NCBI RefSeq assembly: GCF_030463565.1
Contig: NC_134649.1
Location: 37,411,044 to 37,475,043 of the forward strand
Source of the DNA: Pelecanus crispus
Lineage: Eukaryota > Chordata > Aves > Pelecaniformes > Pelecanidae
DNA length: 64,000 nucleotides
Reading direction: 5' to 3'
The translations under genes and the position numbers were made by a program. Each line of letters begins with the position of its first letter. Position 1 is the first letter of the stretch. Positions 1-12,000 of the stretch are shown here, one piece after another. The notes beneath the pieces were generated by a model. The model was not told the DNA's origin. It was given only the letters and a program-made list of their open reading frames with translations, and did no database searches.

Positions 1-300
1 TGCTGCAGCCCTATTGCATCCCCCGTTGCAGCCCCCTTCCACCCCTGAGGTACCCCTCCTTGTATCCTCATGGAAGCCCCCTTATGCCCCTCACTTGCAT
101 CCCTGTTGCATCTCCCCTTTGCACCTCCGCTGAAGTCCCATTACACCCCCCCACCTTGCAGCCCCTTTGCACCCCCATTTCACCCCCTCCCCTGCACCCC
201 GTTGTCCCTCCCCTCTCTCCTCCCCCTTTCACCCCTCTGTCACCCCAGCTGTATCCCCTCTACCCCCGCCCCTTCCCCATCCCTCCCCCTGCACCGCGCA
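1..300. repeat. Degenerate C-rich, pyrimidine-rich low-complexity tract
   Basis: The strand is dominated by C and T, with loosely recurring units of the form CCCCTTGCACCCC or TTTCACCCC. No unit is repeated exactly enough for a clean satellite. Open frames here are Pro/Leu/Ser-rich artefacts of composition. The tract sits directly upstream of the CpG island taken as the ABHD6 promoter, so it may be part of a GC-rich promoter flank. Confidence 0.5.
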
Positions 301-425
301 GAGCCGAGCTGCATCCCCGCCTCGCCGCCGCCCCCGGCACCGCCGCGGAGGGAGGGCGCAACGGAGCCGCCGCGTTTTGCCGCTCGGCGCTGGCATTGCG
401 GCCCGGCCCGGCTCGGATCGGCACG
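300..425 (+). other. ABHD6: Probable non-coding first exon of ABHD6 (5' end uncertain)
   Basis: GC-rich sequence ends in CACG followed by GTGAGA at 426, a strong donor match. No ATG-initiated frame here continues into the next exon. The ABHD6 start codon lies in the next exon behind an in-frame stop, so a non-coding leader exon is required, and this is the best candidate. The start coordinate is arbitrary within the CpG island. Confidence 0.45.
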
Positions 426-471
426 GTGAGAGGCGGGGGTGGATGTGGGGTTGACGGTAGCAATGCCAGGA

Positions 472-544
472 CCGGGGGGGAACGGAGGGGGGGGGGCCCG
501 GACGCCGGCGGCGTCCGGGCCCCCCCCCCTCCGTTCCCCCCCGG
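472..544. repeat. Perfect 35-bp inverted repeat with 3-nt loop
   Basis: The left arm (472-506) and right arm (510-544) are exact reverse complements around the loop GGC at 507-509. Each arm contains a 7-nt and a 10-nt G (or C) run of exactly matching length. It lies 47 nt downstream of the putative ABHD6 exon 1 donor, inside intron 1. It would form a very stable hairpin or cruciform. A foldback error in sequencing or assembly would give the same result. Confidence 0.95.
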
Positions 545-1204
545 GGCATCGCTAGGGATGGGGAGGGAGAGCGAGCGGATCAGGAGCAAAGCCAAAATGC
601 AAAAAATAATTTAAAATACATTTTTATATATTTAAGATTTAATTAATTCGCCTTAAAATCCGCCCCCCCCCCCTCCAAAATAATCAGAAAACCATGCACG
701 AAGGGGAGGAGAGCGGCGTTGCATCTCAGCCGCTGCTATTTGGAGGATGCCGTCATTTTGCTGGACGAGGATGCTTTTGGAGGGGAGGGGGGGGGGGCTG
801 TGTGCTGGGAGAGGGGACCCGGAGGCTCCCCATCCCTCCCCACCTCTTTCCTACCCCCAGCCGCCCCGGGGAGTGCTGAGTCCGGGCGCACTCGTGACAT
901 CAGATGTGCCGTGCATCCTCCGCTGCGTGCCTGCGTGGCAGGATGGGGATGGCGACGGGGTCCAGAAGGACGACGGGCACGTTATAAATTTCCAAACCAG
1001 CAGCTGGCTGGTGGCACAGCCTGCTCCGGTCGCGTTTTTCGTCTGCCTCGTCCCCAAGGCCGGCTGGCAGTGACGCTGACGGCTCATCCCTCGCTGTTCC
1101 CCAGCCCAGGGTGCAGCAGTCAGACTCTCCTGCTCACATTTACAAGCTGTGTTGCACGGATACAAATGGGTCAGAGATGCACGTTTTGTGGAATGGCGCT
1201 GCAG

Positions 1205-1460
1205 AAATAATGATCTCATTTCTGCCTTCTATAAATAAATGAAGGTGAAAGGACACATTTCGCACTCCCAGCCCTTCGAAGGCTGGATTAAGACCAAGAA
1301 CTGGCTGGCTGATGGACAGACATGTTTCAAATATTAATAGCTCTTAAATTATAACTTCACTGTGACTGGCATCTAAAAGATAATACTGCGCAATAGACCA
1401 CTGCGGAATTGTAATATTAGTTATGCGCCGTTTATGGTCAATATTATTTTTCAGGCTGTT
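1205..1460. promoter_or_regulatory. Candidate conserved non-coding element in ABHD6 intron 1
   Basis: An AT-rich, high-complexity island stands out from GC-rich surroundings. It carries several homeodomain-type TAAT/ATTA cores and no repeat signature. This texture is typical of vertebrate conserved enhancers. Conservation itself cannot be seen from one sequence, so the call rests on composition only. Confidence 0.25.
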
Positions 1461-2163
1461 GAGGATGGCAAAGGGGAGGTGGTTTCCAAGGGAAATGGCT
1501 TACTTGCATGTTTGGGGTTTTTTTTTCTTACAGTTAGTGGTGTGAGTCAGGGTTTCTGGGGGCCCCATCTCAGCCGCTGAGGCCTGTCAAAGGCCCCTGT
1601 TTCTGCAGTGGGATCTTAACATTGGTCAATGTTTTTTCTTCTTCTTTTTTTTTTTTTTTTTTAATTAAAGTATGCCTAAATGCTCTGCTTAGCTTTCAGC
1701 TACTCAGAGTTTGTAAACCTATTGTCAGTCAGACATGGGCTGCTCTGGGAGCAGGGGGCAGCAAGTGAAACACCCGGCACAGGCAGCAGCCCTGGTTTTA
1801 CAGCCCAGTCCTGGTGAGCGCAGCCCGATACAACCTTTGTGCTTGAGTTTTGGCACGTCTGGTCAGTGAGCGCACGTACACATGCGATTCCTGCACCGTG
1901 AAAACCCTCCCTGGCCTTGCACGGGGCTGCCCAGAGCGTTAGCTCCTGCTCTCCCCTTCCAAGCCAAGCCCCTCTGCCTTGTGAAGGCTTTTGTGCTGCA
2001 GCCCCCCAATGTGCCCCCCCCGCTTCCCCTTGCCAGCTCTTGCCCTGTCAGAGAGGTCGGCTCTGAGACCTGCTCTGCGAGAGATGCTGATCCTGGTGAA
2101 GAGCCTCCAGGTCTCCCTAGGTAACAAACCCAGCTGCTTTCACATTTCTGGGATTGCTTTTGC

Positions 2164-2186
2164 TTTTTTTTTTTTTTTTTTTTTTT
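2164..2186. repeat. Poly(T) run of 23
   Basis: An uninterrupted run of 23 T in ABHD6 intron 1. It is a simple mononucleotide repeat with no attached retroelement body that I can recognise. Confidence 0.9.
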
Positions 2187-2226
2187 GAGCTAAATGCAAT
2201 TTTTTTATCCCACACACTGGGGTATA

Positions 2227-2245
2227 CTGCTGCTGCTGCTGCTGC
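2227..2245. repeat. CTG trinucleotide repeat, six units
   Basis: Six uninterrupted CTG units lie shortly after the poly(T) run, in ABHD6 intron 1. This is a short microsatellite with no coding role. Confidence 0.9.
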
Positions 2246-5200
2246 ATCTTACTTGGGGCTTGGAAAAAATCAGTATACACACCTGAGTTGCACTGTTGGG
2301 TCTCCTCTAGCCTCCCTGGTGTGACCCAATGATCTTGATAGAGAAAAAATACCAATGCGGATTCAAACCTTGCTCACAGTAATTTATTGTGCCTTTGGCT
2401 GGTGGCCCCAGGGACTGTCATCAGCATGCTGTCCTCCATAGCAACCGGCAGCCCCCTCCCACCTCTTGGCCCCTCTGCAGGTGATGAGGCACCTGCTTGA
2501 ATTTGGAATTTGGTGCAGGGGAGGAAGTGGGAGACAAGTGGAGATGTGGAGCCTGCCCTTAGCGTCTGTCCTTGGTCCACCCATCCCGTTACCTGGGGTG
2601 GCTTCTCTGGGGGGTCCTCCCAGGCAGGACGCAGGGGCGGTGGTGGTCAGTGCCTGCGGCTCGGCTGCCGGTATGGGAACCGGTGCTTCTGTGGTTCGGC
2701 ATCCCGTGCCCTGGCAGGCGTGCAGCCTGCTCAGCCTTATTGCTGCCGTGATCTCAAAGCATTTATCAGACTTGCCTAATTGATGTTTGCAAGTTAATGT
2801 GTGAGGTACTTGGAGATCCTGCCAAGAAGGCAGTAGCAATGCTTGAGGCCGTTGGCTGTGACTCTTGGTCCCAGGGCGCCTCAAAGAGATGGATGAGCTG
2901 TGGTCTGAAGTCTTACAACTGTTACCGCAAGGCTTGTTTTTATTTTTAAGCCCGTGATGTCTCTCTAGTTGGTATCAGAGGACTGTGCCAGGCTCTGGGG
3001 CGATGCTGCCTGCTTCCATCCCTGGCGCCGGTGCGGCAGGGAGGGTGCGGGTCCCCTGGGCAAAGCACCACTGCAGGGGGTTGGCACCGCAGGTGCTCCC
3101 GTGCGGCTTTGGGGAGCCAGTGTCCCCGCAGTGCTGCTGGGTGCAGGGGTGGCTTTATGGGGCTGGGGGTGCTGGGGGCAGGGTGACAGTGGCTGCCCCC
3201 AACCGCAGACTGCTGGTGTTTCCCTTCCCGCCACCTCCATCGGAGGTAACCATAGAAATCAGCGGCGATGCTCTGCCCACGCTCGGCTGCGCTGCAGGGC
3301 TCCCCAAGCACCCTCCCCTGCCGGCACCCATGGCTGGGGGGGGCACCGAGTGGGGCTTGCCGGGTGCGCGTGGCTGGCCTTGGGCGCTGGGGCTCACGTG
3401 GTGAGTGGCAGCTGCCGTGGCCCTGCCGAAACGCTCCGGCACAATGGGGCCAGGAGCCCCCCGGGGCACCCACGGCCCCACAGCCGTGGCAAGGGGGATC
3501 TCTCAGGGATTTTCTGGCTCAAAGCAGCCCCGGGGCACTGTGCGGCGGGGGCTCCGGTGTTCCTGCTGCACCTCCAGCTTGAATTTCCACCACCAAAAGC
3601 TGCCGGTGAGTTCAGGCCACCATTTTCCTGCCTCTCCAGTAATTTTCTGTGGCTGCAGTACGCTTCAGCCCAGCTCTCACAGGGAAGGCTCGGGGGGGCA
3701 CTGAGAGTGCTTGGAAAATTACATTTAAGACGAAGAGGAAGGAGATAGGAAGCAGCTTAGCTGGCTTTGTTCTAATAGCTGTAATCACCCAAAGTGCAAC
3801 CATGAGCCCTGTTTCACGGGGTGCTGCACAGCCCTGCCGCTGCAGGGGCTGCTGGCATTGGCTTTCGCCGCCTCGCCAGCTTTCACTTCGTCTCCAATGG
3901 CAGCTTGCACTTTGTTCCTGCTTGGAACAAGTGTCCTCATTTGGCTTTATCATACAAAAGACTGTATTTACATAAACAGGGGAAAGGCTAGTCAGAAGGT
4001 GAAGATGAGGCGTCTTGAAGGGAAGCCGGTGGCTTAAATATCCCAAACTCGCCATGTTGCCCGGCTACGAAGTCTGAAAGGAGGAAAAAAAACCCAGGAG
4101 TGCAATTTTAACCTTTTTTTTCCTCTTCCAAGAGCGTTTTCAGACACCACCACTGCCCACAGAGAGCAGGACCCGTGCTGAGAGGAGGAGGGAATCTCTG
4201 CAAAGTAAGCTGGGCTTTTCAAAGGCTTTCTTCTTCTTGTTTTGTTTTCCAAGAGCGGGGAGGCGGTGGAGGCGGTGACCCCACGCCGGGGAGCGCAGGG
4301 GCTCCCACTGCCCTGTGCTTTTCCCATGCTTTCTACTAGCTGCAACCTTCTCTTGTTACAGGTCACCGATGGGGATGACGGTGATTTTCTGTGCGGAATT
4401 TCTTCCGTGTTTTAGTGACATAGTGAAAGGCAGCAAATGCTCTCAGGTGGGCTCCTGTGCAGCCCTGCTCTCATGGACAAGGTTTATCTGTTGCACAAAA
4501 TGTTTATTTATGAACAAGCCGTGCAGAGATCAAAGATCTTTCTACACAATGTTAATTAAACGAGTAAGGGCATATTGTTGAGGCTTGAAGAAGGAAATGA
4601 GGTTTAGCTTTGTTAAGGAAGTGCCTGGTGGAAATATTTACAGTTTTCCTCAAATTCCAGTTATTCCTATTTTCCCTAGGGCAAGAGGGCAAACCTGGCT
4701 GTTGCTTCAGACGTTCTGTAAACTGTTTTTCTTGGTTATGTGTAATGTGGGGGTTTGGTGTGATCCAGTGTGACAGTGTCAGAAGGGGAGAGGATGTGAC
4801 TGTGGTGATTCGGTTCTTGCTTCACAGCATAACGTCCAACATACCATGTGCCGCCATGAGTCTTGTAGGAAACAGAAGTAAATCTGCCTGGCCTGGCATG
4901 GAGAAATGTGCATTGTAAACATCTCATTTTAGAAAAAAATGTGTGACAAAAGACCTAGTGCCGAGGAAAGGGCAAGACATAAGTTGGTTAGCAGTGGGAA
5001 TTAGAGGAGATGTGTGTGTGACAGGGTTTAATCTCTTAATGAGAAAAATATATCCTGGCTGCCTGTGGTGGGGCAAGTTCAGGGACAAGCACGGCATTGC
5101 ATGAGAGCTCACCCTTGCACACTGTGTCCTCTGCCTGCTGCCCCTGAGATTTGTCCAAAGGATGCTTGGGAGCTGGGATGGGACCTGTGATCGACAGCCA

Positions 5201-5866
5201 GTGCAAAATGCCCACAGGGCAGGAGCAAGGACATGGGGACGGGGATGGATTTGTCTCAGATAAGGGCTGGTCACCAAAGAGTGCCCTGCCAGGTTGTTTC
5301 CTTCAGTTCCCAAGCCCATTAATAGGCTCTGCTCCCTTGATTAGTTGGTGCCTGTGCGGAGCAGTAATGAGAGCCAGGCTCAAGCCATCAATTCTAGGTC
5401 AGTGGTTGTGTGCTGGGGATTTGGGATTGGGCAAGGGGAGGGAAGCTGGAGCTGGACTCCTGCATCCGAAAAGCAACGTGGAGCCTGCGTTAAGGCAGCC
5501 CTGCCTGCACCCATTGGAGGGGAAAAGCTGCCTGCACCCATGGCAGGGACTGTGCTTCCTCGTCTGCAAAGTGCCCCAAGGGCCATGCCGCACCCCATCA
5601 CCCAGACGGGTCCATGCCTGTTAGGAGGCTCATTGCCTGTTTGAGATGTGCTGTCCTGAGAGGGTAACATTGCAATAATTAGATCCATTAAGGAGCCAGA
5701 AGAAATAATGGAGTTTTAAAACTGAAAGAGACTTTGCTGTGCTCCTGAGTGGTATCCTTTGCCTCTCGCAGAGACGCTTTCCTCTCTCCCTGGCAGCAGA
5801 GATCTCATTTGGCATCGACCTGTCACCGTTTCCAGTGTTTAATCTCTGATCCTTCCCTAAATGCAG

Positions 5867-6014
5867 GCAGGTGAGGCTGGGAAGTGAAGAGCAGCATGGA
5901 CTCGGATGTGCTGAACATGTTTGTCATTGCCGGCGGCACCCTGGCCATCCCCATCCTGGCTTTCGTAGCCTCCTTCCTCCTCTGGCCCTCAGCGCTCATC
6001 CGCATCTACTACTG
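5867..6014 (+). CDS. ABHD6: ABHD6 exon 2: leader, start codon and membrane anchor
   Basis: The acceptor is ATGCAG (5861-5866) and the donor is TG|GTGAGT at 6014/6015. Coding starts at 5896 and gives residues 1-39 plus two bases of Trp40. The product is the hydrophobic anchor (about residues 9-29) and the start of the cytoplasm-facing linker. An alternative acceptor four bases on (GCAG, 5867-5870) would change only the 5' UTR. Confidence 0.93.
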
Positions 6015-9000
6015 GTGAGTTCATTAACCCGGCCGCTCTCATTTTAGTGCAGGGTGGAATTACTGCTGGTCCCTACACCCTCACACGCACACAGGTGCAC
6101 AAAGAGCTGGTGGGCAGCAAGGCGGACAGAGAGGTGTATTCCTGCCTGTGATGGCAATAGGAACAGGTAAGGTGGGGTTTTCCAGGGGCATACCGGCTGT
6201 GTGTAGCTTTAAGCATCTCTGGGAGAAGAAAATGGCATTTTCTTACTGCTTTTTTGCTGCTGAGGTTTCTGTCTGCCAGGGCAGCCTCAGCTGGGCTGCA
6301 GGACATCTCCAAACTTTTCGGGGTTGTTTCCCCCAAGGACAGGACTGCGGCTGGGAAAAGCATCACCACTGCTGCCCGTGCCCCAGCCTGGCAGCCCCGG
6401 CAGGCTGGTGACCTCCCACTGCCTCAATGCAGCCGTCAGGCTCCCTGGGCTCACGCGTTCTCTCCTGGTTAACAGCCTGCTTGGCAGGCAGGGACTTACC
6501 TCTCACTAGTAGTTATGGACCAGGCTTTTCTCATTCTCTGCCTCTCTTCTGGGCTGGAGCGTCAGAGAAGGTGGAGTGATGCTTTTCCTTACCCCCTTGC
6601 ATCTCGTCCTTTCCAATTAACAGCAGGCAGGCACTCCATCCTTCAGTCCTCGTCTGTCCCTGGAAATCAGTGATAAGCATGATCTGGCGGCTTTCCTATC
6701 TCAGTTTGTTGAAGAGGAAAGCTGGAATAATGCTCCCTTCAGAAGCCGGGACGGCGTCTCACCACCCGGCGTGGGCAGCAGCAGGCAGCGCGGCAGGCTG
6801 TCCTCACGTGCCGCCGGCAGATGGTGGCTCCTGCAGTTTTGCTCACGCGGTATTTCCAAATCAAAGTGACCTCGTGTGAGAGGAGGACGTTAACCCACCC
6901 CGGCACTCAGACGCAGCAGGGTGAAGCCTGTTTTTCTAATGGCACATTTATTATCAGCCTTTTAATCACAGCATCTGGAGGCTGACAGAGAGGAGGGAGG
7001 ATGGGATGAAAACTCCAGCGACTGGATCAGCACGGGAGAGAATTTTTTTCCATTGTGCATCGCATGGGGACCTTCAAGGCCAAATGTCGCTCTGCAAAGG
7101 AGAGCAGGCGGTGTGATGGCCTCCTGCCCTGGGGATGTCGGGACTGGCACCCAGGGGCAGGTCCCAACAGTACCAGGTTTGTCAGTCAGAGGAGGTTTTT
7201 TTTTTCCTTTGGACATACGAGTGGCCAGCGGAAGCCCAGGAGGACCCTGATGGGCTCAGGTTCAGAGGAGGATCAGTGGAGAAACGCTGCCGTGCCAGAG
7301 CAGAGCGAGTGTGATCGGGGTGAAGCCTTCAGAGGGGTGCAGGCAGGGGTGGCAGGACAGGGCAAAGGAGGCGAAAGGGGCTGATGCTGGGGAGCTTTGA
7401 GGAGCCGGGTTGAGCGGGAGGTAGAGAAGAGCCTGCCTCCTTGTCCTTCAGGGTTGCAAATTAGGGGCTGAGTGAAAATGCACTGTGGGTAGGTCGGTCT
7501 GTGTTCTGCTGAGGGAGAGAGCGTGTGAGCAGAGATCAGCAGGGCTGTTTTCTTTTGAAGGGTAAGTGCCCCCATGTTTCTCTCTTCCAGTGTTTCTGGT
7601 AGCGTTGGCATCTTGCAGGAGTGACCGGGTCACTCTGTTTCATGGGCATCTCGTTTCTCAGGGCCAGCAGGCGAGAAGAGTGGGTTTGCCCTTTACTCTT
7701 CCTTTCCTATTTGCTTCTTTACGAGTTGGCTTTTTCTGGGATGAAATTGTTGTGTTTCCCCATCGGCAGAGGCAGGAGAGGGAGCAGGCAGCATGCAGCC
7801 AGCTTCACGGCACCGCTCCTGGGAGGTCCCCGGGAGGTCCCCAGGGACCCTTCTCCCACCACTCGCTGCCCCGCTCCTTCTCCTCACTGCTGGTCTGCAT
7901 GTCCTCAGCCGGCGCGGCCAAGGGTCACGCAGGGTCCTGGTCGCTCCCTCCCCTGCAGTTAATGCACCTCCCTGCCAGGCGTGACGTCCAGGGCTGCCCC
8001 GCTGACCCTGGCCGCAGGGCCTGCCTGCTCTGCCTGCTCTGACACCAGGGGTTAATCAGTTAGCTGCTGCCACTAAGCGCGTTAACACCTTGCGAGGGAT
8101 CAGTTCAGCTTTGCACAGATTATTTTGCCTTCTGCTGAATTGATCCTTCAGGATCAGTTGCTAAAAATGTTATCATCTTCCCCATCGGTAGTTTACACCG
8201 GTGCCTTTGAGGCGAGGACTCTTAAGACACTTATTCATGGAGAAATTCACCTCTCCTTGTAGGACCAGCACAGAGCCGAGATGCTGCTTAAGTCCCACTA
8301 ACTCCCTCCAAAAAGGGATTATGCTGAAAGAGGATTGCACTATGCATAAGCTTTGAGTGGGCAGAGAGCTAGGACAGCCCAGCAGTGTTGGTGACCTTGC
8401 TCTTGTGTCTCAAATAAATTCTGATATTGTGTATAAATGTATTTGTTGGTATCTTGGCCATCAGGAGTAGCCTGGTAGTTGTCCTGACAAGGATTACGTC
8501 TGAGCATAGGGGAAATGCAAAGAAAGCGTGCCTGCTCCTCTGTCTTGGACTGCACGTACACATCATGTGTCCAAAGTGTCACTGATAATCTCTGGCCAGC
8601 AGTTTCCCCTCCGGCCGGCAGTTTCACTGCGTCCTCTTTGAGCAGGCTGCAAGTGTGTGCTGGCAGGAGCTGTCTGTCTTCTTGCTTTCAGAGGAATAAC
8701 CCAGGTTTCCTTGGGGTTAGCCAGGTATCTTCTGGGGTGTGTGACCGTGGATGGCCCCCTCCAGTCCTTCGCATGTGTGTAAACACATTTTTAAAGATCA
8801 TCTAGTTAGCATATGGGAACCGGGTTTCTGTGGTGCTTCTGGTGACACGGTTGTTTTGGCTGGGATCGATATGCTTGTCCGTGGGGTGATGTCCCATGGC
8901 TGCAGGGCTGCAAGGTTGTGCACAGATAAACCCGTGACAGATCCGCCTTACCCATCAGAACAAGTGCCTCCCTTGGCCTGCCCATCCTGCACTCTGCCTT

Positions 9001-12000
9001 GCCATGTGTTCTGCCTTCCTCTCTTGAGCCTCTCTCCTTATACCAACATTTGGGTGTTTTCAGTTTTAGAGTTGTTATTTTGGCCCACTTCCATTGCCAA
9101 ATCAATTTTGTGTGGTCTTGTTTGAAGTTTTTAACAGAGTGTCTCTACAAGCCATCTGCTGTGCAGCCATGAATAGTCAGCCGCCAGTACTACACGTGTA
9201 AGGGATCACATGTAAGCACAGGGTCTGGTCCAGGGGCCAGATGCTCAGAATTAGTCCCAGTTAAGGCTGTGAAAGCACTGGTGTGAGCCCAACCTAACCG
9301 GCCCTAGCAAACTGAGTTTGGACCTGTCACCTGGCTTATATTGCCGCTGAGCCCTGGTCTTGCCTTGCTCACTGGTGGTGTTCTCTCCTTGTTTCCAGGT
9401 ACTGGCGCCGAGCCTTGGGCATGCAGGTTAGATATGCAAACTACGACGACTATCAGTTTTGTTATTCCTATAGAGGGAGACCTGGATACCGACCATCCAT
9501 CCTGATGCTACATGGGTTCTCAGCCCACAAAGACATGTGGCTGTCTATAGTCAAGGTGGGACTCCATTTCTATCATGTTACTACTTAGTGACAGCTGATG
9601 GTCCTGGGCTTGAGGGCAGTGTGGGGACCCAACAGTTGCATGCGTGGGATGTGGTGATCGCTGTAATGTGCTGGAAATACCCTCCTTAGCTCTGTGCTTG
9701 TTGCTTGTTGGATCCCTTTTATCCCTATGACATGCAGATCTGCAGGGAAAGAACAGTATGTACCTTTCTCCTCCCTGGGAAGCGAGTCTTGGCCATGGTT
9801 GCTCATCATGTCATCCCTGGTACATGAGCTGACTTATTTGGGTGCACGAGTAGCCAAGGGCTGCTAGGAGGAGAGCAACCTGCCCTGTTCCCACCCTTGG
9901 TCACCAGTTTCCATCCCTGGGCTTCACAGAGGTTCCCCTGCACTGTAACCACCCCGGTTTGTTTCTGCAGTTCCTGCCAAAGAACCTGCACTTGGTGTGT
10001 GTTGACATGCCTGGGCACGAGGGCACAACCCGCTCGGCCTTGGACGATTACTCCATTAGCGGGCAAGCTAAAAGAATACACCAGGTAATGCCCCAGCATT
10101 GCATCACCTCTGCAGAGGGATGCAGGGATGTGAGAGATGTGGGGACATGAGGGACGCTAAGCCCCATGAGCCCTGCCTTGTGTGGCCCCACTCGCTCCCT
10201 CCCTTCCCAGGCAGCCAGAGCCACAGACCTCAAGCTTTTGAGTTGAATTTCTCTAATGACCCCACGCCGTTGCTTCCTCTCCCCTAACAACGCTCCTTCT
10301 GCTCCCCTGCCAGTTCGTGGAGTGCATCAAGCTGAACAGAAGGCCCTTTCATCTGGTTGGCACTTCCATGGGGGGAAATGTTGCCGGCGTCTATGCTGCT
10401 CAGTACCCAGAAGACATTTGCAGCCTGACCCTCATCTGTCCTGCAGGTGGGCAATGCAGAGGAGGCGAGACAGGGAGAGATCAAGCAGGAGCCAGTGCAA
10501 AAGCCCAGAGCAGCGCTGGGAGCAAAACAGTGCAAAGCATTTTGAAATAATTTGTATGTACAGTCTGAAAATCTCTGGCAGGGCATGGGACGAAATCACA
10601 GCCTTGTCCTGACTGCTCTTCTCCAGGGCTTTGGAGTTTGCCGCGCTGTGCTGTGGTTAGAGCTGGGACTAGGGAGAATGGGACAAGTCCTGCTCTGGAA
10701 GAAAATGTGTTTCCCCTTGGGGTGGCAGGCACATCCATAGCCTCTCGGTTCTGGAGGGGGAGCCCAGGCAGCAATGGGAAAAGCCTCCCCAGTCTGGCCA
10801 CTTGAGAGCCTTGGTGTGCTGGAGGGCTGGGGCTTCGGGAGCTGGAGAGCTTCGTGTCCCTCATTTGGGTGCTCCCCTGTTTGGGTGCTCCAAGCGGGAA
10901 GAGCGCTTCGGGGCCAGGCGCAGGTCAGCAGGGTGTCCCTGTGCCTATGCAGAACCCCTCCATCCCCACCATCCCCTTCGCCGGGGGGCTTGGTGGACCC
11001 TGGGCATGACATGCAGCAGGAGGCATGGGGGTTTGGCAGGATTCTGCTCAGGAGGCCTTTGCTGCATCCTGTTTGTTATAGCAGCTGCTTCCCCCTCCCA
11101 CGCAAGGAAAGCGGCTCCCAGATAAGAAATAAGTAATGAAGCAAAGCGAACGTTACCTGGCTACCAGGTTCTGGGGGTGGCAAGGTTCCCCCTCCTCTCT
11201 GGGAGAGGTGTTGGCTGACTTTCCAGGTGTTTCTGGATGTGAAACCTCTGTGTGGGGGCTGCAGAGAGGTTTGGGGTTAAGCTGCCAGGGGATTTCTTTC
11301 CCCACAGTGGTGCATGCTGATGGGGCTTCTGAAATTTTCTGTCCAACCCTTTTCTGTGGCAGGCTGGGCACGGGCATTAGTATTTGCATCTGCTGTCCAC
11401 ATAAAAATAAACACTATAATTTTTGCCAAAGTATTCATGCCTGTCTACAGGGAATACACCTTGTGTTGCGTCAGCTGGTGGGGCTCGGTGGTGCCAAGCC
11501 CTGGAGCAGGAGGAGGCTGGGGTGTCTCTGGGTGCATACTAAGGTTGCTGTATGTACAGGTTTTATTCTCCCCCTCTACTTTAATTTTTTTTTTAATGAT
11601 TGAGCAGGCGGGAGGCCAGAGGCAGGGATGATGGAGGTCAATACAGCAATGCTCTGTCGCTGGGGCTGTTGAGGTCTTGCCTGGGTTTTAGCTTGTGCCC
11701 CTCTTCTCGTTCGACCCAGGCCTGCCGAGTACCATTGACAGCAAGTTCATTAAGCAGCTCCGGGAGCTGCAAGAGTCCGAACACATCAGCAGAATCCCTT
11801 TAATTCCCTCAACTCCCGAGGAGATGGCGGATATGCTGAAGCTTTGCTCCTACGTTCGCTTCAAGGTGCCACAGCAGGTGAGAAGCCCAGGCTGGCTGCG
11901 GCAGCTGGGAAAGGGGGTCCTGGGTGGGTTTGCTTCTCCCTGAGCCTGCGTGGTGGCAGCTGAGGCGATGCCAGGAGCGGAGCCAACGCTGCCATCACCC

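Larger units (their letters stand above)
280..560 (+). promoter_or_regulatory. ABHD6: CpG-island promoter of ABHD6 (putative)
   Basis: This is a dense run of CG dinucleotides and GC-rich sequence, with no TATA box in a sensible place. It is followed by a good splice donor at 425/426. It is the only CpG-rich block upstream of the ABHD6 start codon with such a donor, and housekeeping-type CpG promoters are usual for ABHD6-like genes. The transcription start cannot be fixed from sequence alone. A weaker GC-rich block at about 850-1090 is an alternative. Confidence 0.55.
426..5866 (+). other. ABHD6: ABHD6 intron 1
   Basis: About 5.4 kb between the putative exon 1 donor and the acceptor ATGCAG at 5861-5866. 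It contains the perfect hairpin (472-544), an AT-rich island at about 1205-1460, T-runs, a short CTG repeat and a G-rich stretch at 3146-3183 with several runs of three or more G that could form a quadruplex. I see no exon with protein similarity on either strand. Confidence 0.5.

Noticed and set aside
2969-3748. A 259-codon plus-strand frame in ABHD6 intron 1
   Set aside because: Gly/Ala/Cys/Trp-rich low-complexity translation of G-rich DNA, with no splice context or known domain.
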